A stretch of 37,000 nt of DNA, from positions 497,344 through 534,343 of the forward strand of contig CAUYUJ010000148.1 of assembly GCA_963575745.1 (NCBI GenBank), read 5' to 3'. Each line of letters opens with the position of its first letter. Within the stretch, counting starts at the first letter, position 1. Shown here piece after piece: positions 18,894 through 30,689 of this stretch. The translations under genes and the position numbers were made by a program. The notes under the pieces are model-generated. The model did not search any database. It saw nothing but the letters and a program-made list of their open reading frames with translations, and was not told the DNA's origin. Source of the DNA: Prorocentrum cordatum (lineage: Eukaryota; Sar; Dinophyceae; Prorocentrales; Prorocentraceae).

Positions 18894-19064
18894 GCAGACG
18901 ATGGTCCTCTCTCGCCCGCCGCCGACCCCGCCCCAACCCGCCTCGGGCATGGGCCGCTCTGCCCGGGCGACCGGCAGCTCGGGGCGGTGCGCGGGGCGCT
19001 GGCGGGGGCGCGGGCGCGGGCGCGGGGCCGCGGGCGGGAGCGGGGGCGAGGGCCCGGAGCTGGC

Positions 19065-19230
19065 GGCGCGCAGGGGGGGTAGGTAGGGGGAGGGGGGGAG
19101 GCTTCTCACACGGAAGCGCTGTTCCTTGGAAGGCGCGGGCCTTACATCTACGGACGGGGCCCGCGCCTTCTAAGAAGCACGGGTGCTTCTAAGAAACATC
19201 CCCCCTCCCCGTACCCCCCCCCTCCGCATG
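19065..19230. mobile_element. Small foldback (MITE-like) element, copy 2
   Basis: Outer ends are inverted G/C-rich tracts, GCGCAGGGGGGGTA at left and TACCCCCCCCCTCCGC at right. There is a perfect inner stem, GAAGGCGCGGGCC (about 19128-19141) with GGCCCGCGCCTTC (about 19158-19170), and the loop TTACATCTACGGACG. The best-preserved copy. Confidence 0.65.
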
Positions 19231-21380
19231 TGGTCGATGAAGGGCGGAGGACGGGGGGGCCGCAGGGGGGACCACGGTGGGGAGGAAGGGGGGCGGGGGA
19301 CCCCTTTTGCTCGGCAGTGCCGCGGTCGCGGGCGTCGGGGGGGCCGTCTGGCGCGGCGCGCCGAGCGCGGAGCGCGCAAAGCGGGTGGGGAAAGCAGAGG
19401 ACGGCCGCGGAGGGGGGAGAAAGAGAAGAGGGGCCCAACCGTTGAGTCGGCGGGCGAAGGGCGCGCAGGCGGCCTCGAGGTGCGGAGGAGCACGCTGGAT
19501 GGTGGCGCTGTCAGGTACTAAAAGCGGGCAGAGTAACCACACCTCGTACTGGGCAACTCGATCGGCAAAGTACCTCAGCAGAGCATCGGAAGACTCCCCG
19601 ACAGGATAGCCCGATAGGAAAAGGCATCGAAGAGGGCAGGGCTTCGCAGGAAACGTCCACAGCCGTTTAGCAAACGCCAATTATGGGGTCGGGGTGGATT
19701 CCATTTTTTTGAAAAATCAAAGCTGCGGAGGGACGTTGGCGCCCCTCCCTGCGGCCGTCTTCGTTGGTCGAGAACGTGGGGGGGAGAATTAAGGGGAACA
19801 CAAACCTACCTCGCTTTTGACCACCCTCGCTTCCAAGAGATACCAAACGATTCCAAATTGCAGCCTGTACTGGTCAGGCCGCTTGACGAGGAGGCGCGTG
19901 GTATGGCTTGGTTTTGCTTGGAAGCGAAAGCGGGGTAGGTAATTCACGCTCTGAAGAATGGGGGGGAAACAGGAAGGGGCGGGGGTGGGTGGGAGGGAGG
20001 AGGGACGGGATCCTGCCGGATGCTGGCTAGGGTAAGTTTTCAAAGATAGATGAAAAAGGCGCCAGTCTACTCGGCGCAGCGCCCTCTGCATGAAGCTATA
20101 AAGCCAATCAGAAACCAATCGACACAACTCTTGCGATCGTGCAGCAGAGCAATGAATGACCACAAACGTTGCGTATACACTCAACAAGAGCTCATCCTTG
20201 AGGGCACCACCACACGTGCCAAATCAAACTGGAAACGCTGACGTACGCAGCGTAACTTGCCAGCCCAATACAAATCTGAAAATATGCACCATAAAGCAAA
20301 CAAAAAAAAACATACGAGACAACACCTTCGCCAATTGGTTGGTGCAGAACCCACCAACACTGCTGGCACAGACAACCGTAGTTTAGCGCGTGGGCGAATT
20401 GCCACGCGTGTCGTGCGCTTTAGTTGCCCCGTTGGGCCTGGGCTGGGCTCAGCCGCCACAGCCACAACACTCCCCCACAACGGGCACGATGCCCGTCTGC
20501 CGCGACGCCTTGTAGGTGGCGGCGCGCTCTCCTTGCATGGCAGGTCGGGCCCGCACCTGCTGCCATGTGGGCCGCTGGCCTCGCCGAAGGGCCACAGCAA
20601 GCAGTGCCCTCTTAGTCCGTCATCAGCCGCCTGGTCCTGCTCCTGCGCGCAGTGCGCCCAGCCCTGCGGGGGCCGCGCGGGCCCCAGGCAAGGGGGGGAG
20701 GGGAGGCCCCCCCGGACGCCGCCCCGGCTTCCGATTTCCAGGGGGGGAAGGCTCAGGATCGGACTTGGGCTTCTGCATCGCGGCCAGCTGCTGCCGCACG
20801 GCGCATGCCACGTCTCCTGCGCTGGCACCGCGCTCGCGCGAGCTCCTGCGCGAGAACACCCTGGGAGGAAGGGAAGGAGGGGAGGCGGGGGAGCAGGCGA
20901 AGCACGGGGCGGACAGCAAAGCCGCAGCAGGAAAGCACAGAGTGTGAACAGAGAGGGGGGCTGCTCCAGAGAGTCGGGGGAGCTGCCTCTCATCCGTGCG
21001 AGCCCGGCTGCCCCTCATCATAAACCACTGGGGGCCACTTTGGGCTTACCTCCAAGAATCCGGTGAATTTGTGCAAGCTCAAAGAGACCTCTGGGGACCT
21101 CCAGAGGTCTTGGGAGCTCTCGCCCGCAACTCTCAGGAAGAATCCGCCGACCCTGTCGGCGTGTGCGAGGGGCTTGGCTGTTCGAGTCGTCGTCTCCGTC
21201 GGTCGTCGCCTCCGTCGTCCCCTTTCCCTGCAGCTTCCTTCTCAAGCTCGTGAGCGAGAGAAAAATCGAGCAGTGTTGTAATCGAGTCGAAGGGAAGCCC
21301 CTTCCCTTTGATCCCTTCCCCAGGGGGGGGGGGGTCCCGGGGGGCAGATTCGTTTTCCCTCGGGCGGCCTAGAAACCTCG
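19231..21380. other. GC-rich stretch without a recognisable gene
   Basis: Long open frames exist on both strands at once (for example 20181-20993 minus against 20257-21066 plus), which is expected in stop-poor GC-rich DNA; their products are Pro/Arg/Ser-rich without domains. A more AT-rich patch (about 20030-20350) also shows no gene. The stretch 21085-21145 resembles 22380-22440. Confidence 0.5.
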
Positions 21381-21627
21381 AAAACACTCCAAATGAGGTC
21401 CGAATGCCCAAGATGGCCCCCGAGACGGCCCAAGAGGGCCCCGAGTCGCCCAAAGATCGGCCGAAAACGCCCAAGATAGCCCCAAGACCGTCCAAGAAGC
21501 CTCCAAGACGTCCCAGGCCCCCTCCAAGAGACCCCCAGGAAGCCCCAAGAGGCCCCCACGAGGCTTCCGAGCGGCCCCTAAGAGCTTCCCAAGAGGCCCA
21601 CAAACTACCCCCAAGAGGCCCCCAAGA
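21381..21627. repeat. Degenerate CCCAAGAGG-type tandem repeat
   Basis: About 250 bp of units of roughly 10-15 bp with core CCAAGA or CCCAAGAGGCCCC. The minus strand reads as Gly/Leu/Ser/Trp repeats and the plus strand as Pro/Lys/Arg/Glu repeats. Not called as a gene because both strands are open. Confidence 0.75.
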
Positions 21628-21631
21628 GCGC

Positions 21632-21632
21632 A

Positions 21633-21675
<43 letters not shown>
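21632..21675. repeat. GTC trinucleotide run
   Basis: Nearly pure (GTC)n of about 44 bp at the end of the degenerate repeat. Confidence 0.95.
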
Positions 21676-21679
<4 letters not shown>

Positions 21680-21799
21680 TTCGGGGTCGGCGGCACCGGC
21701 CGTAGGGCCTTCGCAATATGGTTTCTGGGGACTCCGGAACCACGGGTGGAAGTGGCTGCGGCTATTATTGCGTGCTAGGTGGGGTTAACTTCGGCTCAA

Positions 21800-22640
21800 C
21801 TCGCTGTGCCACCAAGCCAGCAGCAGCCGACTGGCGCAAATGGCTGCAGCTTTGGCCAGGGGGACGCCTCCACTGGCGCGGAGACGTTTCGGCGGCGTCT
21901 CGGCAGCGCCACCGGCCATCGTGGCCCGCGCGCGGGGCGGTGGTCTCCAATCGGAAGTCTCTTCGGGCTGGCTGGACAATGACTACCTACCAGACCACCC
22001 CAACCCAACCCGAAGACACGAATTTCGGGTTGGGGGGGGTACGGGTTCCATATATGTTTTTTCAATGTTCCCAGACCCCCCCCCACTGGAAATGGAGGGC
22101 AAATCGGGGCCTTCGGGTTGGGTTGGGGTGGGTTGGTGGGTGGTGAGACAAGCCCGAACGTGTCCCCCTGGCCACCCATGGGGCGGTCAAGCCGGTTCGG
22201 GCCCGTGGGATGGCTGAGGCCCGTGGCTGCGGGCTCCAGACTGTCCGCAACGTCCCCCTCAGGAGGGTTTTGCGGACCCTACGAACTCAACTATCCCCGC
22301 GAATCAGTTGGAGGGAAGCATGTCCCGACCTCCTACGCCACATTGGACTGTCCTCCAGCGCAGATGCTCCTGGGGACCTGTGCGAGGTCTCCAAGGATCT
22401 CTAGGAGGTCTCGGGAGGCCTTGCCCGCAACACTCTGGAGGCATTCGCTTTTCGTGAGCCCCAAATCCCGGGGTAACATGGCTGCGGCTAGTCAATAGAA
22501 TGAGGGCTGCCACTCGGCGGCGCCGCAAATGGCTGCGGCTTTGGCCAGGGGGGCAACTCCCCTGGTGCGCCAACGCCTCGGCGGCGGCAAGGGCTCCATC
22601 GACCCCGCGCGCGGGGCGGTGGGCCCCTTCTCGGGAGGGC
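21800..22640. repeat. Pair of related segments around an inverted repeat
   Basis: 21806-21960 and 22515-22640 are related in the same orientation: both have GCAAATGGCTGC, TTTGGCCAGGGGG, a GGCG-rich middle and CCCGCGCGCGGGGCGGTGG. Between them are a 21-bp exact inverted repeat (21995-22015 with 22111-22131) and unique sequence. The similarity suggests a dispersed repeat family; no coding function is evident. Confidence 0.6.
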
Positions 22641-23069
22641 CTCTCCCAGTGCCAACGGAAATACGCCCGAGCAAACCCCAAGAGATCCCCGTGGGCCCTG
22701 AGGCCCCCGGGGGGGGAGGGGTCTGGGGCCAGGGGAGCAGCCCGAACCCCCTCCCCTCGCCAATGTCGCCCCGGTGGCGGAGCCCCAGCGAGCTCAGGGA
22801 GGTGTTCGTCGGAGACGAACCGCTGCCTTATAAACCGCCCCGTGCGTCCTCCCAGAATGCTCTACTCTGGAGCCGTGCCCACCGTAGGCACGGGGGGAAA
22901 GGAACACGAGGAGGCAACATATGAAGAAGAGGTGGAGGGGGAGCGGAAAGGAAAACTGCCAGTGGACCCCAGGACGGTGAGCACAACGCAGACTGTTGTG
23001 AACTGAGGCCGAATCGGACCAAGACGGGCGCGCCTCCCGACTCTGGCAGAGCACAGCGGTCCAGGGTGG
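22641..23069. other. No recognisable gene
   Basis: GC-rich DNA with short overlapping open frames only. Confidence 0.5.
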
Positions 23070-23352
23070 CGGAGACGATGGCAACGATGACCATAGCGAT
23101 GACGACGATCGACGACGATGTCGATCGATAGCGACGATGATGACGGCGATGATGACGATACTGACGATGATGACGAGTCGTGATGATGGACGGTGATGGT
23201 GATGATGGTGATGGTGATGTTGATGATGGTGATGCTGATGATGATGATGATGATGATGATGAGAGCGATGGTGATGATGATGATAATGATGATGATGGTG
23301 ATGATGGTAGTGATGATGATGATGATGATGATGATGGTGATGAGTACGACAA
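23070..23352. repeat. GAT/GGT trinucleotide tract
   Basis: GATGATGGTGATG-type triplets over about 280 bp. Products would be Asp, Met or His/Ser runs, so no gene is called. Confidence 0.92.
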
Positions 23353-23409
23353 CGACGACGACTACGACGTCGGCGAAACACACACGTCGTGGGTATCACT
23401 ATCACCAAG

Positions 23410-23650
23410 GGAACGGTCAGCATCGGATCGGTACATCGGATCGGATCGGAATATTCGTCGGGTCAGGCCGCATCGTCACAGAGTCTGACTTGAACCGTAT
23501 CGGCTGCGCCAAAACGAACAACACCGCCATGCCAGCATCGGCCCTCATCGTATCGTCGGAACGTTGGAACCAAATCGGATCGAGCGGGCCGACAACGACA
23601 TCGGATCGGATCCATAAGATCGAGGTGGGCTCAGCGGTCAGCGGCGACGG
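23410..23650. repeat. Scattered ATCGGATCGG motifs
   Basis: The motif ATCGGATCGG or TCGGATCG recurs at about 23421, 23430, 23439, 23575 and 23600, often doubled, in otherwise unique DNA. Confidence 0.55.
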
Positions 23651-25266
23651 CGATGCTGACGATGGTGTAAACGATTACGGCAGCGATGTTGACTACAACG
23701 ATGACGCCATCGCCATTATCATCGTCGCCAGAGCAGAGGAGTCGGAGAGCCCTTCGGCGCGCGCGCTACAGGGCCGCCCCGCCGCCGATGCCTCCCAGGG
23801 CCCGCCCCTTGGGCCGCCCTAGGTGAGAGCGCGGGCACGCGGGCAACAAGGACAGGGAGGAGAACAGGAGGGAGGAGGGGAGGAGAAGGAGGAGAGCAGA
23901 GGACCCAATGAAAGATCGAGGGGGAGCAGAGGAGGTGCAGAGGAAGAGAAGGAGGAATTGTTTTTGCCCGCGAAGGGTAAAACGTTTAACGTGAACGTTT
24001 TTCCAGCTGCGTCCCCCTAACTGCTATCCGCTGCCTCATCCTCTCCAACAGTGGAATTACATAGCTGCCTGGAAGATCACCATCAAGGCGCTGGAACCCC
24101 ACAGCCCGTTGAGCTGGCTGTTGAGTCTGCGGCAACCGCTGGCACTCCACTTCGCTTAAGATATGGAGCGCGACACCTGGGGCAGAACGATTGGCCCGGG
24201 GATGGAGGCCACGGAGCATTCGATTGAGACGCCGCCTGCTGGCAGAGGAAGCAGCACATCCTCTGCACTATTTTTCCAAGCTGACGCGTGAGACGCACAT
24301 CGCCTGTAAAACGCCGGAGCCGGACCCGACTAGAGACGCATGCAGACCAGGTCGTGCCCGTGCGTTCGGCGAGCGAGAAAAGAAACAAATGTGCCCTTTT
24401 TTTTCCAGGGCAGTCCGACATATTCAGAACAGCAGCGTTCGCATCTTACGCCGCGCATGACAATCATGACAGATGAACGAGCCAGGTGCGACAGGCACGA
24501 CAGCCCACGCATGCCATATGTGCGCGCGTGTGCTCCTCCTCTAGGGGAAGCTGCGAGACCGGGAAGAGGGGCGGGGGCCCCCATGACTCGAGCGACAGCG
24601 CGGGCTTTGCCGACGAAGGAATTATCAAGATCACCACAACCTCCCTGGGGGCTCCTGCGCATTCAGAGAGAAGGCATCCTTTGCGGAACGATCCGCTAGG
24701 ACATTTGCCCTCGCGGCCCTCCGCTCACCCCGCGGAAGTCCATCTATAACTCCCATGCTGCGGCGAGCAGGGGCGCGGGCGCAGGGGCCGACGTTTGTCG
24801 ACCCCTGGATGTCCCAGAAACCTCTGCGCAGCCCTCCATGCATGTTCCTGGAACAAACCTGCCAGGCAGTTGGGAGGTTGCGATGCCGAACGGGACCCGA
24901 ATAATCGGACCAACCATACATCATGCGCCCCATCTGCCAAATAAAAAACTGATCGCTACAATGCCCATGCGCTCGGTAGCTTGTGGGGACCGTGGAAGGC
25001 TCGGCCAGACAGGGCCTCTGAATCGAGCCACGACCTCCTCCGACCCAGCCTGCAGAAACACTCCCGCGAAGGACGATCGGGCAAGCTCACAAGTCCAAGA
25101 CCTGGCGCGTGACCCGTCGACGACGACGCCAGACGCAGCCTGGAGAATCGCGACATCCTGCAGCGCTTCCCCGCGGGGATCAAAAGTCCCAGGATAGATC
25201 GCGCCCGCCGGGGGTTTGCAAGGCGAGGGGGGAGGGGGGCGAGCGAGAACAAGGCGGGCCCAGAGA
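23651..25266. other. No recognisable gene
   Basis: Contains a purine-rich part (about 23845-23960, GGAGGAG/GAGGAGAAGG) and unique sequence. Open frames are short and without domains. Confidence 0.5.
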
Positions 25267-25296
25267 GGGCGCGGGGCGTGTGCGCGCGCGCGCGTG

Positions 25297-25395
<99 letters not shown>

Positions 25396-26358
25396 TGGCG
25401 TGGTGGCGTGGTGGCGTGGTGGCGTGGTGGCGTGGTGGCGTGGTGGCGTGGTGGCGTGGTGGCGTGTTGCGTGTTGCGTGTTGCGTGTTGCGTGTTGCGT
25501 GTTGCGTGTTGCGTGTTGCGTGTTGCGTGTTGCGTGTTGCGTGTTGCGTGTTGCGTGTTGCGTGTTGCGTGTGCGTGTTGCGTGTTGCGTGTTGCGTGTT
25601 GCGTGTTGCGTGTTGCGTGTTGCGTGTTGCGTGTTGCGTGTTGCGTGTTGCGTGTTGCGTGTTGCGTGTTGCGTGTTGCGTGTTGCGTGTTGCGTGTGCG
25701 TGTTGCGTGTTGCGTGTTGCGTGTTGCGTGTTGCGTGCGTGTGCGTGCGCGCGCGTGTTGCGCGTGAGCGCGTGCGTGTTGCGTGTTGCGTGTTGCGTGT
25801 TGCGTGTTGCGTGTTGCGTGTTGCGTGTTGCGTGTTGCGTGTTGCGTGTTGCGTGTTGCGTGTTGCGTGTTGCGTGTTGCGTGTTGCGTGTTGCGTGTTG
25901 CGTGTTGCGTGTTGCGTGTTGCGTGTTGCGTGTGCGTGTGGTGTTGTGTTGCGTGTTGCGTGTTGTGTTGTGTTGTGTTGTGTGGTGTTGTGTTGTGGTG
26001 TGTGTTGTGTTTGTTGTTGTGTTTTGTGTGTGTTGTGTTGTGTTTGTGTTGTTGTTGTGTTGTGTTGTGTTGTGTTGTGTGTGCGTGCGTGCGTGCGTGC
26101 GTGCGTGCGTGTGTGTGCGTGTGTTTGCGTGTGCGTGTGCGTGTGTGCGTGTGCGTGTGCGTGTGCGTGTGCGTGTGGTGCGTGTGTGCGTGCGTGGTGC
26201 GTGTGCGTGTGCGTGTGCGTGTGCGTGTGTGCGTGTGCGTGTGCGCGTGCGTGTGCGTGCGCGTGCGTTGCGTGCGCGTGCGCGTGCGCGATGCGCGCGC
26301 GTGTGCATGTGCGTGTGCGTGTGCGCGTGCGCGCGCGCGCGCGCGCGTGTGCGTGTGT
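25267..26358. repeat. G/T/C-only satellite: TGCG, TGGCG and TTGCGTG repeats
   Basis: In order: (TGCG)n at about 25297-25393; (GTGGC)n-type at 25394-25462; a 7-bp unit GTTGCGT at 25463-25930, with shorter breaks near 25570, 25693 and 25735-25778; TGTTG-type repeats at 25940-26078; and GCGTGT-type repeats from 26080. Between 25267 and 26290 the plus strand has one A (25767). All frames are open because the units lack stop codons, so the long apparent proteins (Thr/Arg/Asn/Gln/His or Cys/Val/Arg/Leu) are artefacts. Confidence 0.95.
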
Positions 26359-26380
26359 GGGGGGGGGGGGGGGGGGGGGG
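26359..26380. repeat. G homopolymer, 22 bp
   Basis: An uninterrupted run of G immediately after the GT/GC-rich tract. Its exact length is likely uncertain in any assembly. Confidence 0.9.
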
Positions 26381-27430
26381 CGACTTGCTTCCCGCGATCC
26401 CTGGGCCCTGCTGCCTGGGCCCTGCCCTTCCCCGACCCTTGGAGCCAGGGGCCGGGCCAGGGCGCGCGATCGAGCCCTCCGCGCGGAGGGCATCGACCGC
26501 CATCGATCTGGAGGCGAATGCGGAAGCCGCCCTGCAAAAACAACTGGCCATTGCGCGCTTCTGGCGCGGCGCGCTTCATACGCGCGCATCCAGCATTGCG
26601 CGCACTATCAGAAAACGCGTGCAATATCAAGACTGCTCCAGCTATGTGCCAAACCACGCTCATGCTCACGCTGCACCGCATCTCTCAGCATACCCCCCGA
26701 GCATGTTCGGGGCCGCGCACGCGAGGGGTATCTCTTCACCTATAGCATCTCCCCGCAGTGCGAAATTCTCCACTGTCCACCCTGCGCGCTGGAGGGAAAG
26801 GAGCATGCGAGATATGGTCATCGCGCGTGTATCCATCGATGGTGGGGCTCCAGTCTCTCCAGCGCGGCCTGGCGAATACCCAAGGGCTCGCGAGCGCTGG
26901 GCAGCGAACGCTCCGATGCAACCAAGGCCTGCCAGCCTGCGACTGTCCGCGGAACAGCAGGAGCAACGCGCGCGTCGGCCTTAGGGCCGCCACGGAGCAC
27001 CACCCCTGCCAGCAAAGGGCCACCTCGATGCGACGGCGAGCGAAGACTGAGCAGAGCAGCGCGGTCCCGCTGCAACTCGCAACCAGACATGCCGAGGATA
27101 GCACTGCCACATGCCAGCGCTGGCTCGACACCAGCATGCCATTAGGCGCTTGCCATGTGAGAGCCATTTACGAAATCCAAAAGCACGTGGGTGTAGAAAT
27201 CGAAACTGGCGCAAGCGGTCGCGACGATTCCGAAGAGCCCCATTTGACGAATCCGAGGTTGACGGGCGAGTGCGCGATGGCACCCGCGCGGAGCCCTCGA
27301 AGCGGCAACTGGGAAGCCAAAGCCCTAGCTACCCAAGGGAACGCGCAGTCGCGACAGTCTTCGTTTCGGACATGTCCGCTTTGAGCTATGTTCGAAACGC
27401 GCGGTAGAAATATCCAGCAGCAGCTGGGAC
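26381..27430. other. No clear gene; possible tail of the decayed retroelement
   Basis: On the minus strand there are scattered retroelement-like phrases (for example R-E-P-L-G-I-R-Q-A-A-L-E-R-L near 26860), but with frame breaks. It lies directly downstream of the reverse-transcriptase remnant and could be its C-terminal region. Confidence 0.3.
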
Positions 27431-27439
27431 CAACCTGGG

Positions 27440-28510
27440 CTTGCTTAATCGCCAGTGCCCGCGATCGCGCCATCATCGGCGTAGCTCGAAAGCCGATTAA
27501 AATTTGCAAGCCGAGCCGTGAAATCATCAAAGGCACCGATGGCAAAGACCTCAACGGACCCGCCATGGAAATGCCCCCGCAGGGATTCAACTTTCTGCAA
27601 AGAGTGCGACAGGATGGGTAGAAAGGCCTAGCCTTGCCAGCCCCGGAGAACGCCACGCATTGCACGTCGTTGTGGCCATGGCCCCAGGGATATCATCGAA
27701 GAGCTCGCTGTCGAAGGTGGCGCAGCGGGAAAGATTCGCAGCGCTTCTTTCCGTCGCGTCGGACCCCAAGAACAATCTTATAACCAGCAGCCGCTATCTC
27801 CCCAAGGGCCGCCCGGGCCCACGCACAACATCCAGCGCTCTAACTAGGCCGGACACCAAATGAGACCCCTCCGCGGCTGGCAAGAACGGGCCCAGGGGTG
27901 GTCGGCGAAGCCGTTCCATGCGCGAGCGTAACTGGCCAGCAAGAGGATGGCGCGACGCCCTCCCGCGGGCTGCTCGATCCGTTGAAATACCATATAGAAA
28001 AAGTGCCGAGGGGAGAGCTCCAACCGCTCAACCCCTTCATGTCGCAGACGGAACGCCCCTGAGGCAGCGCCCCTCAAGAGACAGATGATTCGGGTGGAAG
28101 CCGCCTGGCGCGGAAGAAGTAAACTGGCAAATCTTGCGAGATGCCAGCCGGATCTCATCGGCATCCCGTGGCAGACAGTCTCGATCAGGCGCGCGTGCTC
28201 GCGGCGGTGCGAACGATGCACTCCACTGCTCCTGCGACGACTCCACCTCCGAGTTGAGCGCCGCGTCTGGGCAGCTGTAAAATTCGCCATGGGATTTCTC
28301 CACCATGCTGAGGTACCATACCTTCTGCAGACGCGTTCTCTGTCGCGTGAGCTCGGCCGACCCCTTGAGCGCCTGGTCGCGCCATTCATTCCTGGACAGA
28401 TGTCGCAGCGTGCGAAGAGTCCTTCGTCGCAGCCTCGATGACCAATTGCTCGCCGCATTGCGTCGCGTGATCCCGCCGAGGACGGGGGTGCCCCTCTGGG
28501 TAATCACGCG
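27440..28510 (-). pseudogene. Decayed non-LTR retrotransposon reverse transcriptase
   Basis: Reverse-transcriptase-like phrases occur in the right order on minus, spread over several frames. There is a fingers-type segment V-F-Q-R-I-E-Q-P then G-G-R-R-A-I-L-L-L (about 27985-27935). Next comes a stretch R-P-F-Y-P-S near 27620, and finally F-A-I-G-A-F-D-D-F-T-A-R-L with S-S-Y-A-D-D-G-A-I-A, whose catalytic Y-A-D-D lies at 27472-27483. The distance from the G-G-R-R-A-I segment to Y-A-D-D is about 160 codons, suitable for LINE-type enzymes. Upstream, A-P-G-G-F-H-P-N-H-L near 28105 resembles the thumb-proximal G-x-D-G-x-x-P-x-x-L region of such proteins. Several frameshifts mean it is dead. I could not identify the endonuclease domain. 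Confidence 0.5.
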
Positions 28511-29639
28511 GGGCCTCCACTTGCGAATCCAAGCCCCGCAAGAAGCTCCTCGCCGTAATAATTTCCTACCGCAGCTGTTTGTTTGCGCGCAGGCGCAGCT
28601 GGGTTATCTTGGAGCTCTGGTCTCTGCTTCGCCATCGCCTCAAACCCGCGCCACTCGATAGAGCCACTGTGCAGCATGAGCAACGCGGACAGGACCTTGG
28701 GCGTGATCTTTGTGCCCCAGAACAGGTGCGCATCGTCGAGCAAAGATAGCTGCGTCGAGCGAGCTTCGTTATCGAGAAATCGAACACTGCAGCAATTTCC
28801 ACCCCTGCACTCCTCAAAACCTTCTAAGACTAAACCACCCGCGCCTAATTGAGTCGCGCCCGAGCCTTATCAACCGAGTCGTATTGCATAGACAAGGCTG
28901 CCTCATCAGCCATCTGCCTGGCTGCCGCGTGGACGCGGGTTTGAGGGCGAAGGCCGAAAGGGGGGAGGGGGGGGGCGCGCGCGAGAGCAATGCATCAGCT
29001 GCCGGAGAGAGAGACGGTGTCAAATCGTGGCGGTAGACGCACGGGCCCATGAGGCCCCCCCGCCACTGGGAGAACACCCGCCCCTCATCCACCACTCGCG
29101 CGAGATCATGATACGCCAGCAAGAAAGACATCGCGCTGGCCGAGGAGGACAACATACACGCATGACGCACAGGGCGAGCGTGATGAGGCCACCCTTGCGT
29201 GTGCAACCGCACTGCTCAATGGAGGTCGGCTCAACATTTCAATCAGCACCAGCCGGGACAGAGCCCGTTGATGTCATAACCGCTCACCCCCCCCCAGGAT
29301 AGAGAGTAGGCGCTGGTTGGCCTCGTCAAAGCCCACGCTGCCACGCTGTCGCGCAGATGTGTGAATATACTACACGCTCTGGCCGTCCAGAAATATCAAC
29401 CGTAGCTGAGATAAGACGCCATTTGGCCAACTCGCCTCCAGTAGGCTTCCATCTGAGCTCAAGATGAAACAAAAATGGCCACGCCGGCGAAATGTGGCCC
29501 GCGGGCACAGCATCGCGACCGGCCGCCGAAACTGGGAGCCCACTCAGGTGTGGAAGGTCGGGGGGGTGTCTTCCTAGCCCCCTTGATGCCCATGGGTTCC
29601 AGCTGTTGCGCTAACGCACGCTTGTCACCCGTGTGATTG
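28511..29639. other. No clear gene; possibly the space of the retroelement's endonuclease
   Basis: It lies between the ORF1-like stretch and the reverse-transcriptase remnant on the same strand. Short minus-strand frames (for example 29326-29508) have no firm motif, though F-A-G-V-A-I-F-V-S near 29480 vaguely resembles a strand of endonuclease/exonuclease folds. Contains a G-rich run (28959-28975). Confidence 0.3.
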
Positions 29640-30600
29640 GGCAGATCGTCGATGTCCTCCATCGATAAGCCATCATACTGTGGTGCTTGATGCGAGTCAT
29701 CATACCAGCTTCGGCGTCAAAACCATTATGTTCGCCCGCTGCATCACCGGATGAGCCAGCAGTCGGTGACGTCGTAGGAGTAGGCGCCGTGGCCGTGTAG
29801 AGTTGCTGCAACTTCGAACACGCTGGGTTCGCCATGGGCCCTTTTGATCTCATCATTGCCTTCACCCTCCAGCGCGTAAGGAGGCAGCTTGAACTTGACC
29901 TCGGCAGGGGAAGTGGCTGCGTCTGGCGGTATGGTGCGTCGCAGCTCCTCCTCCAAAGCAACCACCTCGTGCTTGATAGTCACCTTTTTTTCTTGCATCT
30001 CACGAAGTGATCGTTGGGCATTATCGATGGGTTTCCGTTGTGCTGCAACAGCCTCGGTCGCGGTGGACTGCTTATTTTCGGCAGTTGTTGTTGCAGGACA
30101 GGTTTGGCATCTCGCTGGGCCTTACGAGCATCTCGGGGTTGAGACCCGAAGCGCAGCTTGGCTGGGTCATCGGCGGACGCGTCACCAAGCTGTCGGAGAG
30201 CCATCCCAAGGGACTCGACTCGCGCACCTCGCTGCCCATTCTCAGCGTCAGCAGCAGCAGCATCGCCATCGGCAGTAGGCGCCTAGCCAGCAGTATGGCC
30301 AGTTTTCGGGTCCTTGAGCAACTTGAACTTCCAACCGAATTGTTTCTCGGGCGCCGCTGTCGTAGTGTCGACCAGGACGGGAGAAAACGGGGGGCCATTA
30401 GCCCGTCGGCGCTCGAGCCGTAGTTGGGGTCGGCAACTGGGCCCATTCCTTCTCATTATTGCAGGCTGCTTGGACCACACGTGTACGTGAAGCAGCGCCA
30501 CACAGACACGTGATACGACAAGCCCAGTTCGCTGTGCGACCACACTGCGAGCAAGACGAGCGAAGCAGACGACCGCCTCGCAGCACAGAACCGTCGCCAG
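29640..30600 (-). pseudogene. Decayed ORF1-like gene: zinc finger plus coiled coil
   Basis: At 30553-30490 the minus strand reads C-S-Q-C-G-R-T-A-N-W-A-C-R-I-T-C-L-C-G, a RanBP2-type zinc-ribbon-like pattern (C-x2-C-x4-N-x6-C-x-C; normally C-x2-C at the end). Downstream in other frames are K-F-K-L-L-K-D-P-K-T-G near 30300, A-D-D-P-A-K-L near 30170, and a helical charged stretch Q-E-K-K-V-T-I-K-H-E-V-V-A-L-E-E-E-L near 29990-29940. Zinc finger followed by coiled coil, upstream of a reverse transcriptase on the same strand, is what I would expect of a retroelement ORF1. Frame breaks show it is not functional. This is inference. Confidence 0.35.
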
Positions 30601-30689
30601 TCATGCGGCTGGCAACTGTGGGACTGTGTCCCGACCAGGCAGGCCGTTCTGAAGTTTGCTTCGCCAAGCTCAGGAAAGAACCTGGGCCA

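Noticed and set aside
20181-21066. Pair of 270-codon open frames on opposite strands
   Set aside because: Pro/Arg/Ser-rich products without domains, open on both strands, typical of GC-rich non-coding DNA.
21133-21778. Gly/Leu/Trp-rich or Pro/Lys-rich repeat proteins
   Set aside because: Both strands open over a degenerate short repeat; no start context or flanking domain.
25109-27145. Very long open frames on both strands (up to 678 codons) over the G/T/C-only tract
   Set aside because: They exist because repeat units of 4, 5 and 7 bp lack stop codons; all frames give short peptide repeats, with no folded domain.
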